64,000 nt of DNA from Trueperella pyogenes (lineage in GTDB: Bacteria > Actinomycetota > Actinomycetes > Actinomycetales > Actinomycetaceae), in NCBI RefSeq assembly GCF_900460345.1, contig NZ_UHHW01000002.1, positions 496,001 through 560,000 of the forward strand, given 5' to 3'. Every line of letters begins with the position of its first letter. Within the stretch, counting starts at the first letter, position 1. Shown here in pieces: positions 32,885 to 43,292 of the stretch. The position numbers and the translations under genes were made by a program. The notes under the pieces were generated by a model, which was given only the letters and a program-made list of their open reading frames with translations, was not told the DNA's origin and ran no database searches.

Positions 32885-32917
32885 AGGTTGGCCCAGGACA
32901 TTTGCCTGGGCCAACCT
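32885..32917 (-). terminator. Terminator of the permease gene
   Basis: AGGTTGGCCCAGG pairs perfectly with CCTGGGCCAACCT (13 bp) around a 7-nt loop. Read leftwards it follows the permease stop by about 30 nt and is followed by a CTGTTTCTC tract. Confidence 0.8.
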
Positions 32918-32949
32918 AGCCAATCCGGGCCAACCTACGCGGCGGGTGG

Positions 32950-34401
32950 TTAGTCGGCGTCGGAACGACGAGTCAGATCCACCTCAAGCGGTTTGACCGC
33001 CGGCGCGCGGGTAACGAGCTTATGGCCCGCCCACAACGCTAAGAAAATCGGCAGACCTATGTAGCTAGACAGGAGAGCGGTAAACCCCGTCTCACCGAGC
33101 AAGGCCTCGGTATTCTGGCCGATAATGACGACGAGGGTCATGGCGAGCGCCAAGAGCGGACCAACAGGGAAGAAAGCCGCCCGGAAAGGCAGGTCAGCAG
33201 GGTCGTTTCCCTGCGCGACATAGGCCTTGCGGAACTTGTAATGGCTCCATGCAATTCCCGCCCAGGTGATGAACCCTGCCAGACCAGAGGCATTGACAAG
33301 CCAGGTGTAGGCGCTACCGTCGCCAATCAGCGAGGTGAGGAACGACGCCGCGCCCACCAGCGTCGTCGCAAGCAGCGCAACCATCGGGATGCCGCGGCGA
33401 GTAGTAGAGGCGAAAATCTGCGGAGCCTGGCCAGACTTTGCCAGGCCATAAAGCATGCGGGTCGAAGCGTACAATCCTGATGTGCCTGCAGACAGCACCG
33501 AGGTGAGGATGACCGCGTTCATAATAGCGGCGGCCGCAGCGACGCCCGCACGCTCGAAAACAAGGGTAAAGGGAGAAAGGGCGATGTCGCCGTTAGGGTT
33601 GAGGAGCGCCGGATCGGTGTAGGGCAGGAGGAAGCCGATGACGGCGATCGCGGCGATATAGAAGATGAGGATACGCCAAAAGACGGCGCGGATCGCTCGC
33701 GGAATATTGCGATCCGGGTCCTCGGCCTCGCCTGCAGCAATGCCGACCATTTCGGTGCCTTGGAAAGAGAAACCGGCAATCATAAAAACGGACAGAACGC
33801 CCATGCCGCCGTTGACGAAGGGGGCCGAGCCGGTGGTCCAATTCGAAGTGCCAGGTGAAGGCCCGCCCATGATGCCGAGAATCATCAACACACCCAGGAC
33901 CAGGAAGAGCAAAACGGTGGCAACCTTGACGGAAGCAAACCAAAACTCGCCCTCGCCGAACGTGCGTGCGGAGAAAGCATTAATAAGGAAGAGGATGGCC
34001 AAGAAGAGGGCCGACCATAAGATTGCGGGACTATTGGGGAACCAGTAGCGCATCACGAGAGCCGCGGCCACAAGCTCGGCCGCTACGGTGATGGCCCAGT
34101 TGAACCAGTAGTTCCAGCCCATCGCGAATCCAAAGGACGGGCTCACATAGTGCGTGCCGTAATCCCCGAATGATCCGGCCACAGGGGAGTAGGTGGCCAT
34201 CTCGCCCAGTGACTGCATGAGGAAGAAGACCATGGCGCCAATAAGGGTGTATGCGAGCAACGCGCCACCCGGACCTGCCTGCGAGATCGTGGCGCCGGAG
34301 GCCACGAACAGGCCAGTGCCGATCGCGCCGCCGATGGCGATCATATTGAGATGACGCGCTCGCAGGCCGCGATGTAAACGGTCGTTAGGTTGGGTAGTCA
34401 T
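32950..34401 (-). CDS. Amino-acid permease, APC superfamily (LysP/GabP-like)
   Basis: A 483-aa transporter with about twelve transmembrane helices. The APC signature IAIGGAIGTGLFVASG is at about residues 21-36, with GEMATYSPVAGSFGDYGTHYV and GMGVLSVFMIAGFSFQGTEMVG as further family hallmarks. It imports an amino acid, probably cationic or aromatic; the substrate is not decidable here. It is the only leftward gene between rpoC and rpsL, a locus where insertions are common, and it lies beside mobile-element remnants. Confidence 0.88.
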   Translation of the reverse strand: MTTQPNDRLHRGLRARHLNMIAIGGAIGTGLFVASGATISQAGPGGALLAYTLIGAMVFFLMQSLGEMATYSPVAGSFGDYGTHYVSPSFGFAMGWNYWFNWAITVAAELVAAALVMRYWFPNSPAILWSALFLAILFLINAFSARTFGEGEFWFASVKVATVLLFLVLGVLMILGIMGGPSPGTSNWTTGSAPFVNGGMGVLSVFMIAGFSFQGTEMVGIAAGEAEDPDRNIPRAIRAVFWRILIFYIAAIAVIGFLLPYTDPALLNPNGDIALSPFTLVFERAGVAAAAAIMNAVILTSVLSAGTSGLYASTRMLYGLAKSGQAPQIFASTTRRGIPMVALLATTLVGAASFLTSLIGDGSAYTWLVNASGLAGFITWAGIAWSHYKFRKAYVAQGNDPADLPFRAAFFPVGPLLALAMTLVVIIGQNTEALLGETGFTALLSSYIGLPIFLALWAGHKLVTRAPAVKPLEVDLTRRSDAD

Positions 34402-34749
34402 GAAGTTTCTCCGTCAAGTTCATAGGCGTGAGGCTTGCACACTCGGCATGTTGCCTCGAGGCAAGGCGCCATTCTACGCCTAGCCTTGGATCATACGTCA
34501 ACGTTTCACGGCGGTGAATCGTCTCGCGGTAGGTATTCTTCCACCCAATCAGCGCTGATAGGAACCGAAAGAGACGGCCATATCACGTTCTGGGATGGAG
34601 AAAATTGACCAGAAGAGCCTGCACACCTGGAGTTTCGTCCGAAAATATCCAATTTAGAGGCCTTTCCAGCAGCGCTGACACGAGTGGTCGGCCGCGTAGC
34701 GTGACCAAGTGGTGTGGGTAGCACCACGAACCTGTTTAGGTCACAATCT
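34402..34749. other. Intergenic region between permease and rpsL promoter
   Basis: About 350 bp with no convincing gene. A 73-codon leftward frame (34506-34727) lacks a ribosome site and recognisable features. The region must contain the permease promoter near 34430, but none is clear. Confidence 0.5.
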
Positions 34750-34779
34750 TTGACCGGTATACCGCCAAACAGCTAGTCT
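34750..34779 (+). promoter_or_regulatory. Probable promoter of the str operon (rpsL-rpsG-fusA-tuf)
   Basis: TTGACC (34750-34755), 18-nt spacer, TAGTCT (34774-34779). It leaves a leader of about 170 nt before the rpsL GTG. Confidence 0.55.
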
Positions 34780-34956
34780 TATTCGCGGTGCCCGTTCCAC
34801 GGGATGGCGTTGCTACGTCGGGAAGGCGAAAGTTGCTCATGCCGCCGACGAATAAAACAAACCGTGGACGCTTGGAAGGTACGGTGTCCTTTCACTCGCA
34901 CGTTCGACCGAACCGGCGGGCAGTTCGACGATCTGAACTAATCTACAGGAGAAATA

Positions 34957-35331
34957 GTGCCTACTATTCAGCAGCTGGTCCGCAAGGGCCGCTCCAGCAA
35001 GGCGTCTAGCTCTGCGACCCCGGGTCTCAAAGGTAGCCCGCAGCGTCGCGGCGTGTGCACGCGTGTTTACACCACTACCCCGAAGAAGCCGAACTCGGCC
35101 CTGCGTAAGGTCGCTCGTGTTCGACTCTCCTCCGGCGTCGAAGTCACTGCTTACATCCCCGGCGAGGGACACAACCTCCAGGAGCACTCGATCGTGCTCG
35201 TCCGCGGTGGTCGTGTGAAGGACCTCCCCGGCGTTCGCTACCACATCGTCCGTGGGGCGCTTGACACGCAGGGCGTGAAGAGCCGTGGTCAGGGCCGCTC
35301 CAAGTACGGCGCGAAGAAGGAGAAGAAGTAA
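34957..35331 (+). CDS. rpsL: 30S ribosomal protein S12
   Basis: A 124-aa S12. The decoding-site segments [18 protein letters not shown] and [16 protein letters not shown] are intact, so the lysines changed in streptomycin resistance are wild type. GTG start after AGGAG. The stop overlaps the rpsG ATG (TAATG). Confidence 0.97.
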   Translation: MPTIQQLVRKGRSSKASSSATPGLKGSPQRRGVCTRVYTTTPKKPNSALRKVARVRLSSGVEVTAYIPGEGHNLQEHSIVLVRGGRVKDLPGVRYHIVRGALDTQGVKSRGQGRSKYGAKKEKK

Positions 35332-35801
35332 TGCCTCGTAAGGGTCCCATCCGCAAGCGTCCACTTGTTAACGATCCGGTTCACGGTTCGCCCGTCGTCA
35401 CCCAGCTCATCAATCGCGTTCTGCGCGATGGCAAGAAGTCGACCGCCGAGCGCATTGTTTACGGTGCGCTTGAGGGCGTCGCTGAGAAGACCGGTCAGGA
35501 GCCGCTCGAAGTGCTCAAGCGCGCACTTGACAACATCCGCCCGCAGCTCGAGGTGCGCTCCCGCCGTGTCGGTGGCGCCACTTACCAGGTTCCGACCGAG
35601 GTGAAGCCCACCCGCGCCAATGCTCTTGCGATCCGCTGGCTCGTCGACTACTCGCGCGATCGCCGCGAGAACACGATGCTCGAGCGTCTCCAGAACGAAA
35701 TCATGGATGCCTCCAACGGCCTCGGTGCCGCTGTGAAGCGCCGTGAAGATGTCCACCGCATGGCTGAGGCGAACCGCGCCTTCGCTCACTACCGCTGGTA
35801 A
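35331..35801 (+). CDS. rpsG: 30S ribosomal protein S7
   Basis: A 156-aa S7 beginning [20 protein letters not shown], with [13 protein letters not shown] in the core. It nucleates assembly of the 3' major domain of 16S rRNA. Coupled to rpsL by overlap, 41 nt before fusA. Confidence 0.97.
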   Translation: MPRKGPIRKRPLVNDPVHGSPVVTQLINRVLRDGKKSTAERIVYGALEGVAEKTGQEPLEVLKRALDNIRPQLEVRSRRVGGATYQVPTEVKPTRANALAIRWLVDYSRDRRENTMLERLQNEIMDASNGLGAAVKRREDVHRMAEANRAFAHYRW

Positions 35802-35842
35802 AAACACAGGGCCATTTGGCCTGGATATAGGAGAGCCAAAAC

Positions 35843-37963
35843 GTGGCACATACCCCACAAAAGGACCTGAGGAAGGTCCGCAATATCGGCATTATGGCGC
35901 ACATCGACGCTGGCAAGACCACGACGACCGAGCGCATTCTGTTCTACACCGGCCTCAACTACAAGATGGGCGAGACTCACGACGGTGCGTCGACGACCGA
36001 CTGGATGGAGCAGGAGAAGGAACGCGGCATCACGATCACCTCGGCTGCTGTGACCACCTTCTGGCACAACAACCAGATCAACATCATCGACACCCCCGGC
36101 CACGTGGACTTCACCGTCGAGGTGGAGCGTTCGCTGCGCGTCCTCGACGGCGCAGTTGCCGTGTTCGACGGCAAGGAAGGCGTGGAGCCGCAGTCGGAGA
36201 CGGTGTGGCGTCAGGCGGACAAGTACAACGTCCCGCGTATCTGCTTCATCAACAAGATGGACAAGATGGGCGCCGACTTCGACCGCGCCGTCCAGACCAT
36301 TCGCGACCGCCTCAAGGCCAACCCGCTGATCCTGGCATTCCCGATCGGTGCCGAGTCCGAGCTTTCCGGCGTCGTCGATGTTCTCAACCGGAAGGCCATT
36401 CGCTTCCCGGCGAAAGACGACAAGGGCAATGACACGATGGGTTCGCTCGTCGTCGAAGAGGAGATCCCTGCAGATCTCCAGGACAAGGCGGACGAGCTTT
36501 ACAACGAGCTCGTTGAGACTGTCGCGGAAAGTGACGAGGCCCTGCTCGACAAGTACCTCGGTGGCGAAGAGATCACGATCGCTGAGCTGAAGGCCGGTAT
36601 CCGTAAGCTCACCATTGCTGGTGAGCTCTACCCGATCTACGCTGGCTCGGCATACAAGAACATCGGCGTGCAGCCGGTCCTCGACGCCGTCGTTGATTAC
36701 CTGCCCTCCCCGCAGGATGTTGAATTCATCGAGGGCATGGACGTCAAGGATGAGGATGTCGTCGTCAAGCGTAAGCCGGCTCCGACGGAGCCCTTCGCCG
36801 CGCTCGCGTTCAAGATCGCTGCCCACCCGTTCTTTGGCCGACTGACCTACATCCGCGTCTACGCGGGCAGAATCGAGCCGGGCGACCAGATCCTCAACGC
36901 CTCCAAGGGCAAGAAGGAGCGCGTCTCGAAGATCTTCCAGATGCACTCGAATAAGGAACAGCCGGTCGAGTCGGCTTCGGCAGGCAACATCTACGCGGTG
37001 ATTGGTCTGAAGGACACCACCACGGGCGATTCGCTTTCCGCTCTCGATGCCCCGATGCTGCTAGAGTCCATGACCTTCCCGGATCCGGTTATCCACGTCG
37101 CCGTCGAGCCCAAGTCGAAGGCCGACCAGGAAAAGCTCGGCCTTGCTATCCAGAAGCTTGCCGAAGAGGATCCGACCTTCACCGTTCGCCTCGACGAGGA
37201 GTCCGGCCAGACCGTCATCGGCGGTATGGGCGAGCTCCACCTCGACGTTCTCGTCGATCGTATGAAGCGCGAATTCAAGGTGGAAGCAAATGTTGGTGCG
37301 CCGATGGTGGCCTACCGCGAGACTATTCGCGGCAAGGCCGAGCACATCGACTACACCCACAAGAAGCAGACTGGTGGTTCCGGCCAGTTCGCTAAGGTTA
37401 TCGTCACCTTCGAGCCCCTCGAAGAGAACGAAGAGGGTAAGACCTACGAGTTCGTCGATTCGGTCACGGGTGGTCGCGTTCCGCGCGAGTACATCCCGTC
37501 GGTCGATGCGGGTATCCAGGCGGCCATGGAGAACGGTGTTCTCGCTGGCTTCCCGATGGTGAACGTGAAGGCCACACTCGAGGACGGCGCCTACCACGAC
37601 GTCGACTCCTCGGAGATGGCATTCAAGATTGCCGGCCAGATGGTGTTCCGTGAGGGCGTCAAGCGCGCCAAGCCGGTCATCCTCGAGCCGCTTATGGACG
37701 TCGAGGTCCGTACTCCGGAGGAGTACATGGGCGACGTCATCGGTGATCTCAACTCTCGCCGCGGCCAGATCTCCTCGATGGAAGATGCCACTGGCGTCAA
37801 GATCGTGCGTGCTCTGGTTCCGCTGTCGGAGATGTTTGGTTACGTCGGCGATCTGCGTTCGAAGACGCAGGGTCGTGCGGTCTACACCATGCAGTTCGCG
37901 AAGTACCAGGAAGTTCCGAAGAACGTCTCGGACGAGATCATCCAGAAGGCCCACGGCGAGTAA
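35843..37963 (+). CDS. fusA: Elongation factor G
   Basis: A 706-aa translocation GTPase. G1 is [15 protein letters not shown] (about residues 18-32), G3 is DTPGHVDF, G4 is NKMDK. Domain IV contains [17 protein letters not shown] and domain V ends the protein. Starts at GTG after AGGAGAG. It moves tRNA-mRNA through the ribosome and helps recycle ribosomes. Confidence 0.98.
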   Translation: MAHTPQKDLRKVRNIGIMAHIDAGKTTTTERILFYTGLNYKMGETHDGASTTDWMEQEKERGITITSAAVTTFWHNNQINIIDTPGHVDFTVEVERSLRVLDGAVAVFDGKEGVEPQSETVWRQADKYNVPRICFINKMDKMGADFDRAVQTIRDRLKANPLILAFPIGAESELSGVVDVLNRKAIRFPAKDDKGNDTMGSLVVEEEIPADLQDKADELYNELVETVAESDEALLDKYLGGEEITIAELKAGIRKLTIAGELYPIYAGSAYKNIGVQPVLDAVVDYLPSPQDVEFIEGMDVKDEDVVVKRKPAPTEPFAALAFKIAAHPFFGRLTYIRVYAGRIEPGDQILNASKGKKERVSKIFQMHSNKEQPVESASAGNIYAVIGLKDTTTGDSLSALDAPMLLESMTFPDPVIHVAVEPKSKADQEKLGLAIQKLAEEDPTFTVRLDEESGQTVIGGMGELHLDVLVDRMKREFKVEANVGAPMVAYRETIRGKAEHIDYTHKKQTGGSGQFAKVIVTFEPLEENEEGKTYEFVDSVTGGRVPREYIPSVDAGIQAAMENGVLAGFPMVNVKATLEDGAYHDVDSSEMAFKIAGQMVFREGVKRAKPVILEPLMDVEVRTPEEYMGDVIGDLNSRRGQISSMEDATGVKIVRALVPLSEMFGYVGDLRSKTQGRAVYTMQFAKYQEVPKNVSDEIIQKAHGE

Positions 37964-38073
37964 GTCGCGGCCGGAATTTACAAGTAACCATTAGAAAAGT
38001 AAGATTCTGATAGCGGTGTGCGCCCATGCGCACCATCCAGCTGAAGAGTTAATCTAGTCCCAGGAGGGCGCAA

Positions 38074-39264
38074 GTGGCCAAGGCCAAGTACGACAAGTCC
38101 AAGCCGCACATGAACGTCGGCACCATCGGTCACGTCGATCACGGTAAGACGACGACGACCGCAGCCATCACCAAGGTGCTGTCTGACAAGTACCCGGACA
38201 TCAACGAGTTCACCCCGTTCGACCAGGTCGACAACGCTCCGGAAGAGCGTCAGCGTGGTATCACCATCAACGTTTCCCACGTTGAGTACCAGACCCCGAA
38301 GCGTCACTACGCTCACGTCGACGCCCCGGGCCACGCCGATTACATCAAGAACATGATTACCGGCGCTGCTCAGATGGACGGCGCAATCCTCGTGGTTGCC
38401 GCTACCGACGGCCCGATGGCTCAGACCCGTGAGCACGTTCTGCTCGCTCGCCAGGTTGGCGTGCCGGACATCATCGTCGCACTCAACAAGTGCGATATGG
38501 TCGACGACGAGGAGCTCATTGAGCTCGTCGAGATGGAGGTTCGCGACCTCCTCTCCTCGCAGGAGTACGACGGCGACAACGCTCCGGTCGTTCAGATTTC
38601 TTCGCTCAAGGCTCTCGAGGGCGAGGAGAAGTGGGTTAACTCGATCGTTGAGCTCATGGACGCGGTCGACAACTACTTCCCGGATCCCGAGCGCGATCTC
38701 GACAAGCCGTTCCTCATGCCGATTGAGGACGTCTTCACCATTACCGGCCGTGGCACCGTTGTGACGGGTCGCGCCGAGCGTGGTCAGCTGAACCTGAATG
38801 AGGAAGTCGAGATCCTCGGCATCCGCGCCCCGCAGAAGACCACCGTCACCGGTATCGAGATGTTCCACAAGCAGATGGATCACGCTGATGCAGGCGAGAA
38901 CTGTGGTCTCCTCCTGCGCGGCACCCGTCGCGAGGATGTGGAGCGTGGCCAGGTTGTTGCCAAGCCGGGCACGATCACCCCGCACACCAACTTCGAGGCT
39001 CAGGTCTACATCCTGAAGAAGGAAGAAGGCGGCCGTCACAACCCGTTCTTCTCCAACTACCGCCCGCAGTTCTACTTCCGTACCACGGACGTCACCGGCG
39101 TCATCACGCTGCCCGAGGGCACCGAGATGGTTATGCCTGGCGACAACACCGAGATGTCGGTCGAGCTCATCCAGCCGATCGCTATGGAAGAGGGCCTCGG
39201 TTTCGCTATCCGTGAGGGCGGCCGCACCGTCGGTTCGGGTCGCGTCACCAAGATCATCAAGTAA
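38074..39264 (+). CDS. tuf: Elongation factor Tu
   Basis: A 396-aa EF-Tu. G1 is [13 protein letters not shown], the switch region carries [13 protein letters not shown]3 is DAPGHADY and G4 is NKCDM. Starts at GTG after CAGGAGGG. It delivers aminoacyl-tRNA. Last gene of the str operon, closed by a strong terminator. Confidence 0.98.
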   Translation: MAKAKYDKSKPHMNVGTIGHVDHGKTTTTAAITKVLSDKYPDINEFTPFDQVDNAPEERQRGITINVSHVEYQTPKRHYAHVDAPGHADYIKNMITGAAQMDGAILVVAATDGPMAQTREHVLLARQVGVPDIIVALNKCDMVDDEELIELVEMEVRDLLSSQEYDGDNAPVVQISSLKALEGEEKWVNSIVELMDAVDNYFPDPERDLDKPFLMPIEDVFTITGRGTVVTGRAERGQLNLNEEVEILGIRAPQKTTVTGIEMFHKQMDHADAGENCGLLLRGTRREDVERGQVVAKPGTITPHTNFEAQVYILKKEEGGRHNPFFSNYRPQFYFRTTDVTGVITLPEGTEMVMPGDNTEMSVELIQPIAMEEGLGFAIREGGRTVGSGRVTKIIK

Positions 39265-39289
39265 TGATGGCGCTCTAGCGCGTATTTGA

Positions 39290-39327
39290 GTGTGCCCCGG
39301 TCGGTTTTCCGGCCGGGGCACACTTGT
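39290..39327 (+). terminator. Terminator after tuf
   Basis: GTGTGCCCCGG pairs with CCGGGGCACAC around a 12-nt loop that itself contains CGG/CCG, then TTGT. An 11-bp G+C-rich stem 25 nt after the tuf stop. Confidence 0.88.
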
Positions 39328-39377
39328 ATGTGAACCTCGTCGTGGAGTTTACGGTCGAGCGTAAGAAAGAGGTATCA

Positions 39378-39414
39378 TTTCGGTAATCCGAAAAGAATGA
39401 TTCGGTATACCGAA
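39378..39414. promoter_or_regulatory. Twin palindromic operators upstream of pckG
   Basis: TTTCGGTAATCCGAAA (39378-39393) and TTCGGTATACCGAA (39401-39414) share the half-site TTCGGTA. Their centres are 22 bp apart, two helical turns. The second ends 11 bp before the pckG start codon and overlaps its leader. A -10-like TATCAT (39373-39378) abuts the first site. This arrangement suits a repressor of gluconeogenesis; the protein is not known. Confidence 0.7.
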
Positions 39415-39425
39415 AAGAGGTCAAT

Positions 39426-41279
39426 GTGGACGTGCGTTCTATCCTGCGTGAGGCAGGCATTAAGAACCCTTATGTTGAGGAATACGTCGAAAAGTGGGTG
39501 GAAATCACCCAGCCAGACGCTGTCGAGGTTGTTGACGCGAAAGACGACGCGAGGCTGATCGAGGGTGCGCTGGCGGACGGGGAGATCTTGCCCGCAGGCA
39601 AGGGGCGCTACTACTCGCGTTCCTACTACAAGGACACCGCGCGCTCGGAGGAGCGTACGGTTGTGGCCACTCACCGTCCGGAAGAGAAGGGACTCTACAA
39701 CAATTGGCGCGACGCCGACGAGGTCACCGCGCGCCAAATCGAGCATATGACGGGTGCCTCGAAGGGCAAGACCATGTACGTGGTTCCCTATCTCATGGCG
39801 CCGCCGGAGAGCCCGCTGGCTCCGTATGCACGTGGTGTCGAGCTGACGGACAACCGCACTGTCGCATTACACATGATTCGGATGGCGCGCGTTGGCGTAG
39901 AGTACGTCAACGACCTGGACGATCCAGAGATGTTCGTGCGCGCCGTTCACGTGACCGGCGATCTGGAGAACCTTGGCCAGGGCACAGATCAGGATGCCCG
40001 TTTGTTCGCCACCGTTGCGGATGATCGCACGATTCTGCACTACGGCTCTTCCTACGGAGGAAACGCGCTTTTGGGTAAGATCGCCCACGGCCTGCGCCTC
40101 GGCTCCTATGACGGTTGGGCGAGCGGCGAGTTTCTCGGCGAGCAGTTCATGCTTATCGGCATCAAGGACAAGCAGGAAGATCGCACCTACTACGTGTGCG
40201 GCGGCTTCCCGTCGGCCTCCGGCAAGACCAACCTGGCGATGATGCTCGCACCGGATGCGCTTGGCGATCGTTACGAGGTCTACTTCTACGGCGACGATAT
40301 CGTATGGCTGCGCGTCGATCCGAAGGACGGGCGTATTTACGGCATGAATCCCGAGTACGGTGCGTTCGGCGTCGCTAAGGACACGAACTGGGTGACGAAC
40401 CCAACCGCCATGGAGGCCATCGAGGAGGGTACGCACACCCTCTTTACAAATGTCGCCTACAACCCACAGACAGAAGAGGTGTGGTGGGAAGGCAAGACTC
40501 CCGAGTACCCGGCCGACGTGACCGGCTGGCTCGACTGGAAGGGCCAGCCCATCGCCGATCGCCCCGCGGAGCGGCAGCGCTCGGGCGCCAAGGGTGACGA
40601 GTGGGCACACCCGAACTCCCGCTTCACGACGACGCTGGCTAACGTCCCGAACGTCGCGCCCGATTACGAGGAGCCGGCCGGTGTTCCGATCGATGCGATT
40701 ATCTTCGGCGGCCGTGTGCGCGAGCGTGAGCCGCTGATCCGCGCCATCCGCGACGTCGCTGAGGGCATCTACGACGGCCTGACCTTGGGTGCGGAAGCAA
40801 CCGCAGCTGCCGAGGGCAAGGAAGGGGTCTTGCGATACGATCCGATGTCGATGCGTCCCTTCATGTCCTACCCCGAAGGTGACTACGCCGCACACTGGCT
40901 GAAGATCATCAACCAGGCCACCCATAAGCCGATCTTTGCGCACGTGAATTGGTTCCAGCGCGCGGAGGACGGCCGCTTCCTGTGGCCGGGCTACCGGGAG
41001 AACTTGCGCGCGCTGCTGTGGCTGCTCGACCTCAAGGAAGGCCGCGTCACGGGTCGGCAGACGCCGGTCGGCGTCGTGCCGGAGATGGACGAACTTAACC
41101 TGGATGGATTCACAGGTGACAGGGAGGATCTGCGCCGAGCTCTGGAGTTCCGTGGCGAGCTTTGGGGCGACGAGATTGCCAACCGTGCCGAGCACCTGAG
41201 CCAGCTGCCGAACTTGCCGCAGGAAATCTGGGATGCGCATGAGAAGGTGGCGAAGGCGGTGCGCGAGGCGGCGCAGTAA
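39426..41279 (+). CDS. pckG: Phosphoenolpyruvate carboxykinase (GTP)
   Basis: A 617-aa GTP-dependent PEPCK, converting oxaloacetate and GTP to PEP, CO2 and GDP at the entry to gluconeogenesis. Conserved parts are YGSSYGGNALLGKIAHGLRL, the P-loop segment FPSASGKTNLAMM, GDDIVWLRVDPKDGRIYGMN (metal and nucleotide site) and RPFMSYPEGDYAAHWLK. The P-loop has Ser265 where the GTP family usually has a reactive Cys (PSACGKTN). Starts at GTG after AAGAGG. Transcription is probably controlled at the twin palindromes just upstream. Confidence 0.95.
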   Translation: MDVRSILREAGIKNPYVEEYVEKWVEITQPDAVEVVDAKDDARLIEGALADGEILPAGKGRYYSRSYYKDTARSEERTVVATHRPEEKGLYNNWRDADEVTARQIEHMTGASKGKTMYVVPYLMAPPESPLAPYARGVELTDNRTVALHMIRMARVGVEYVNDLDDPEMFVRAVHVTGDLENLGQGTDQDARLFATVADDRTILHYGSSYGGNALLGKIAHGLRLGSYDGWASGEFLGEQFMLIGIKDKQEDRTYYVCGGFPSASGKTNLAMMLAPDALGDRYEVYFYGDDIVWLRVDPKDGRIYGMNPEYGAFGVAKDTNWVTNPTAMEAIEEGTHTLFTNVAYNPQTEEVWWEGKTPEYPADVTGWLDWKGQPIADRPAERQRSGAKGDEWAHPNSRFTTTLANVPNVAPDYEEPAGVPIDAIIFGGRVREREPLIRAIRDVAEGIYDGLTLGAEATAAAEGKEGVLRYDPMSMRPFMSYPEGDYAAHWLKIINQATHKPIFAHVNWFQRAEDGRFLWPGYRENLRALLWLLDLKEGRVTGRQTPVGVVPEMDELNLDGFTGDREDLRRALEFRGELWGDEIANRAEHLSQLPNLPQEIWDAHEKVAKAVREAAQ

Positions 41280-41302
41280 TGCCACGTTGGTAGTATGCAA
41301 CC

Positions 41303-41971
41303 ATGTTCAAAATATGGGAGCGGCTCGGATTATCTGAGGTGCCCCAGGCTGTCTTATGGGATCTCGACGGAACGCTCGTCGATTCTGAAAGCGCCTGGGT
41401 TGCATACTCCAAGGACGTGGTCTTAGCACAGGGCGGCATCTGGGAGGATGCGGACAGCGCATATATCTTTGGGGTATCGAAGCTGGAACACGCCAATCGA
41501 CTTGCTCAAGCGATCGCGCGTGGGGGTGGGGAACCTAGCGATCCTTGTGCGCTGTATACGATAGTGGAAGACAGTATGCGAATTGAGGCATACCCAAACA
41601 CCACGCTCCTTCCAGGTGCCGCCGAGCTATTAGTGGCGCTGCGCGACGTCGGCGTGCCGCAGGTGCTGGTGACTGCAACCGCGGCCGATCTTGTCGACGT
41701 CGTTCTTAGCGCATTGCCGGAACACTATTTCAACGCGCTCGTCACGGGCAGCGACCCCGTTCCGGCTAAGCCTGACCCGGCCCCGTACCTCCTGGGCGCC
41801 AAACGGGTGGGCGCGGAGATTTCCCACTGTCTCATCTTTGAAGACTCCGCCGTTGGCTTAGCGGCCGCGCGTGCCAGCACGGCAAACGTCGCGGACGTGA
41901 GCGCGACGCCGTTGGTGGAGCTGGCAGCGCTGCTCAGCGACCCTCAAACCTGCCCACGTGCGGACCTGTAG
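41303..41971 (+). CDS. HAD family hydrolase (beta-phosphoglucomutase-like subgroup)
   Basis: A 222-aa haloacid dehalogenase fold phosphatase. Motif I is LWDLDGTLVDSE (nucleophile Asp at about residue 19), motif II is VLVTAT, motif III is AKPDPAPYLLGAK, and motif IV is FEDSAVGLAAA. A helical cap (about residues 30-95) between motifs I and II places it in subfamily IA. The substrate, probably a small phosphorylated metabolite, is unknown. It follows pckG by 23 nt and may share its transcript. Confidence 0.87.
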   Translation: MFKIWERLGLSEVPQAVLWDLDGTLVDSESAWVAYSKDVVLAQGGIWEDADSAYIFGVSKLEHANRLAQAIARGGGEPSDPCALYTIVEDSMRIEAYPNTTLLPGAAELLVALRDVGVPQVLVTATAADLVDVVLSALPEHYFNALVTGSDPVPAKPDPAPYLLGAKRVGAEISHCLIFEDSAVGLAAARASTANVADVSATPLVELAALLSDPQTCPRADL

Positions 41972-42307
41972 GGCGGTTCACAAATACTTGCCATGGTCGT
42001 GCGCGGTAGGCATTGATAGAATCGATGGCCGAGCCGGTTTCACTGCCGGCGAATGACTGAACTGGTCACCGCGCGTGTGATTGACCACCATCGCCCCAAA
42101 TAATTGGCGCAACAGTGGGAGATTGGGTCATACTAGTGAGGTTGCTCGGGAAATCCGGGTATAAGAACTTGGCCGAAGGCAGAAAGTCTTCGGTACATAA
42201 ATGGGTTCGCAACAACCACATAGGGCTTCGTTTGTTACCTCGATTAGGAGCGACACGCCCGACTGCGGGAGGAGCGAACACCGAGGTAGAGAGAGGGAGA
42301 CGACGCC
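41972..42307 (+). promoter_or_regulatory. S10 operon leader and promoter region
   Basis: About 335 bp without a gene. It must hold the promoter for the rpsJ operon. Weak -10-like hexamers (TAGAAT at 42017, CATACT at 42129, TACATA at 42196) are visible but none has a convincing -35 at the right distance. Small G+C-rich repeats near 42145-42160 may fold. The rpsJ ribosome site is in a GAGAGAGGGAGACG stretch. Confidence 0.35.
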
Positions 42308-42616
42308 ATGGCGGGACAGAAAATCCGCATCCGTCTGAAGTCATATGACCATGAGGTCATCGACAACGCAGCGAAAAAGCTCGTCGACGAAGTTACCCGT
42401 ACTGGAGCGTCGGTTGTGGGACCGGTGCCGCTGCCGACCAAGCGCAGCGTCTTCACCGTTATTCGCTCGCCCCACAAGTACAAGGACAGTCGCGAACAGT
42501 TCGAAATGCGTACGCATAAGCGACTGATCGACATTGTCGATCCGACCCTGAAGACAATTGACACCCTGCGTCGCCTGGATCTTCCGGCGGATGTCAGCGT
42601 CGAGATCAAGCTCTGA
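42308..42616 (+). CDS. rpsJ: 30S ribosomal protein S10
   Basis: A 102-aa S10 ([19 protein letters not shown], with [18 protein letters not shown]). It is part of the 30S head and also the NusE antitermination factor. First gene of the S10 operon. Confidence 0.97.
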   Translation: MAGQKIRIRLKSYDHEVIDNAAKKLVDEVTRTGASVVGPVPLPTKRSVFTVIRSPHKYKDSREQFEMRTHKRLIDIVDPTLKTIDTLRRLDLPADVSVEIKL

Positions 42617-42627
42617 GGTAACGCATC

Positions 42628-43290
42628 ATGACGAAGAACAAAACCGCCGCAGCGCCCGTGAAGGCGCTCCTCGGCGTAAAGCTAGGAATGACTCAGGTGT
42701 GGGACGAGAACGCTAAGCTCGTGCCGGTCACCGTAGTCAAGGTTGGCAAGAATGTTGTCACCCAGATTCGCACCATGGACACGGACGGCTACGAGGCTGT
42801 TCAGATCGCTTCCGGCGAGCTGAAGAACAAGAACGTCACCAAGCCGCTCCAGGGTCACTTCGAGAAGGCGGGCGTTGCGCCGCGTCGTTTCGTCGCTGAG
42901 GTTCGCACCTCCGACGCCGGCGAGTACACGCTCGGCCAGGAGCTCGGCGTGGATCTGTTTGAGGTTGGCCAGACGATCGACGTCGTCGGCAAGTCGAAGG
43001 GTAAGGGCTTCGCAGGCACCATGAAGCGTCACGGCTTCGCCGGTGTGGGCGCCTCTCACGGTGCACACCGCAATCACCGCAAGCCCGGTTCGATCGGCGG
43101 CTGCGCTACCCCCGGTCGCGTATTCCGCGGTCAACGTATGGCCGGTCGCATGGGCAATGCCCGCGTCACCGTGCAAAATCTGACCATCCACGCAGTAGAC
43201 ACCGAGAACGAGCTTCTCCTTGTCTCAGGCGCTATCCCCGGTAACAAGGGTGGCGTCGTCGTGATCCGTACTGCCGCGAAGGGAGCCTAA
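42628..43290 (+). CDS. rplC: 50S ribosomal protein L3
   Basis: A 220-aa L3 with [20 protein letters not shown] at the start and the conserved [20 protein letters not shown] loop near the peptidyl transferase centre. The first ten residues are a short extra tail. Tight spacing to rpsJ and rplD. Confidence 0.97.
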   Translation: MTKNKTAAAPVKALLGVKLGMTQVWDENAKLVPVTVVKVGKNVVTQIRTMDTDGYEAVQIASGELKNKNVTKPLQGHFEKAGVAPRRFVAEVRTSDAGEYTLGQELGVDLFEVGQTIDVVGKSKGKGFAGTMKRHGFAGVGASHGAHRNHRKPGSIGGCATPGRVFRGQRMAGRMGNARVTVQNLTIHAVDTENELLLVSGAIPGNKGGVVVIRTAAKGA

Positions 43291-43292
43291 AA

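Noticed and set aside
34506..34727. 73-codon leftward frame between the permease and rpsL
   Set aside because: No ribosome site, no homology-like features, and it lies across the likely promoter region of the str operon.
37978..39321. 447-codon open frame antisense to tuf
   Set aside because: Shadow frame across tuf with composition bias and no recognisable domain.
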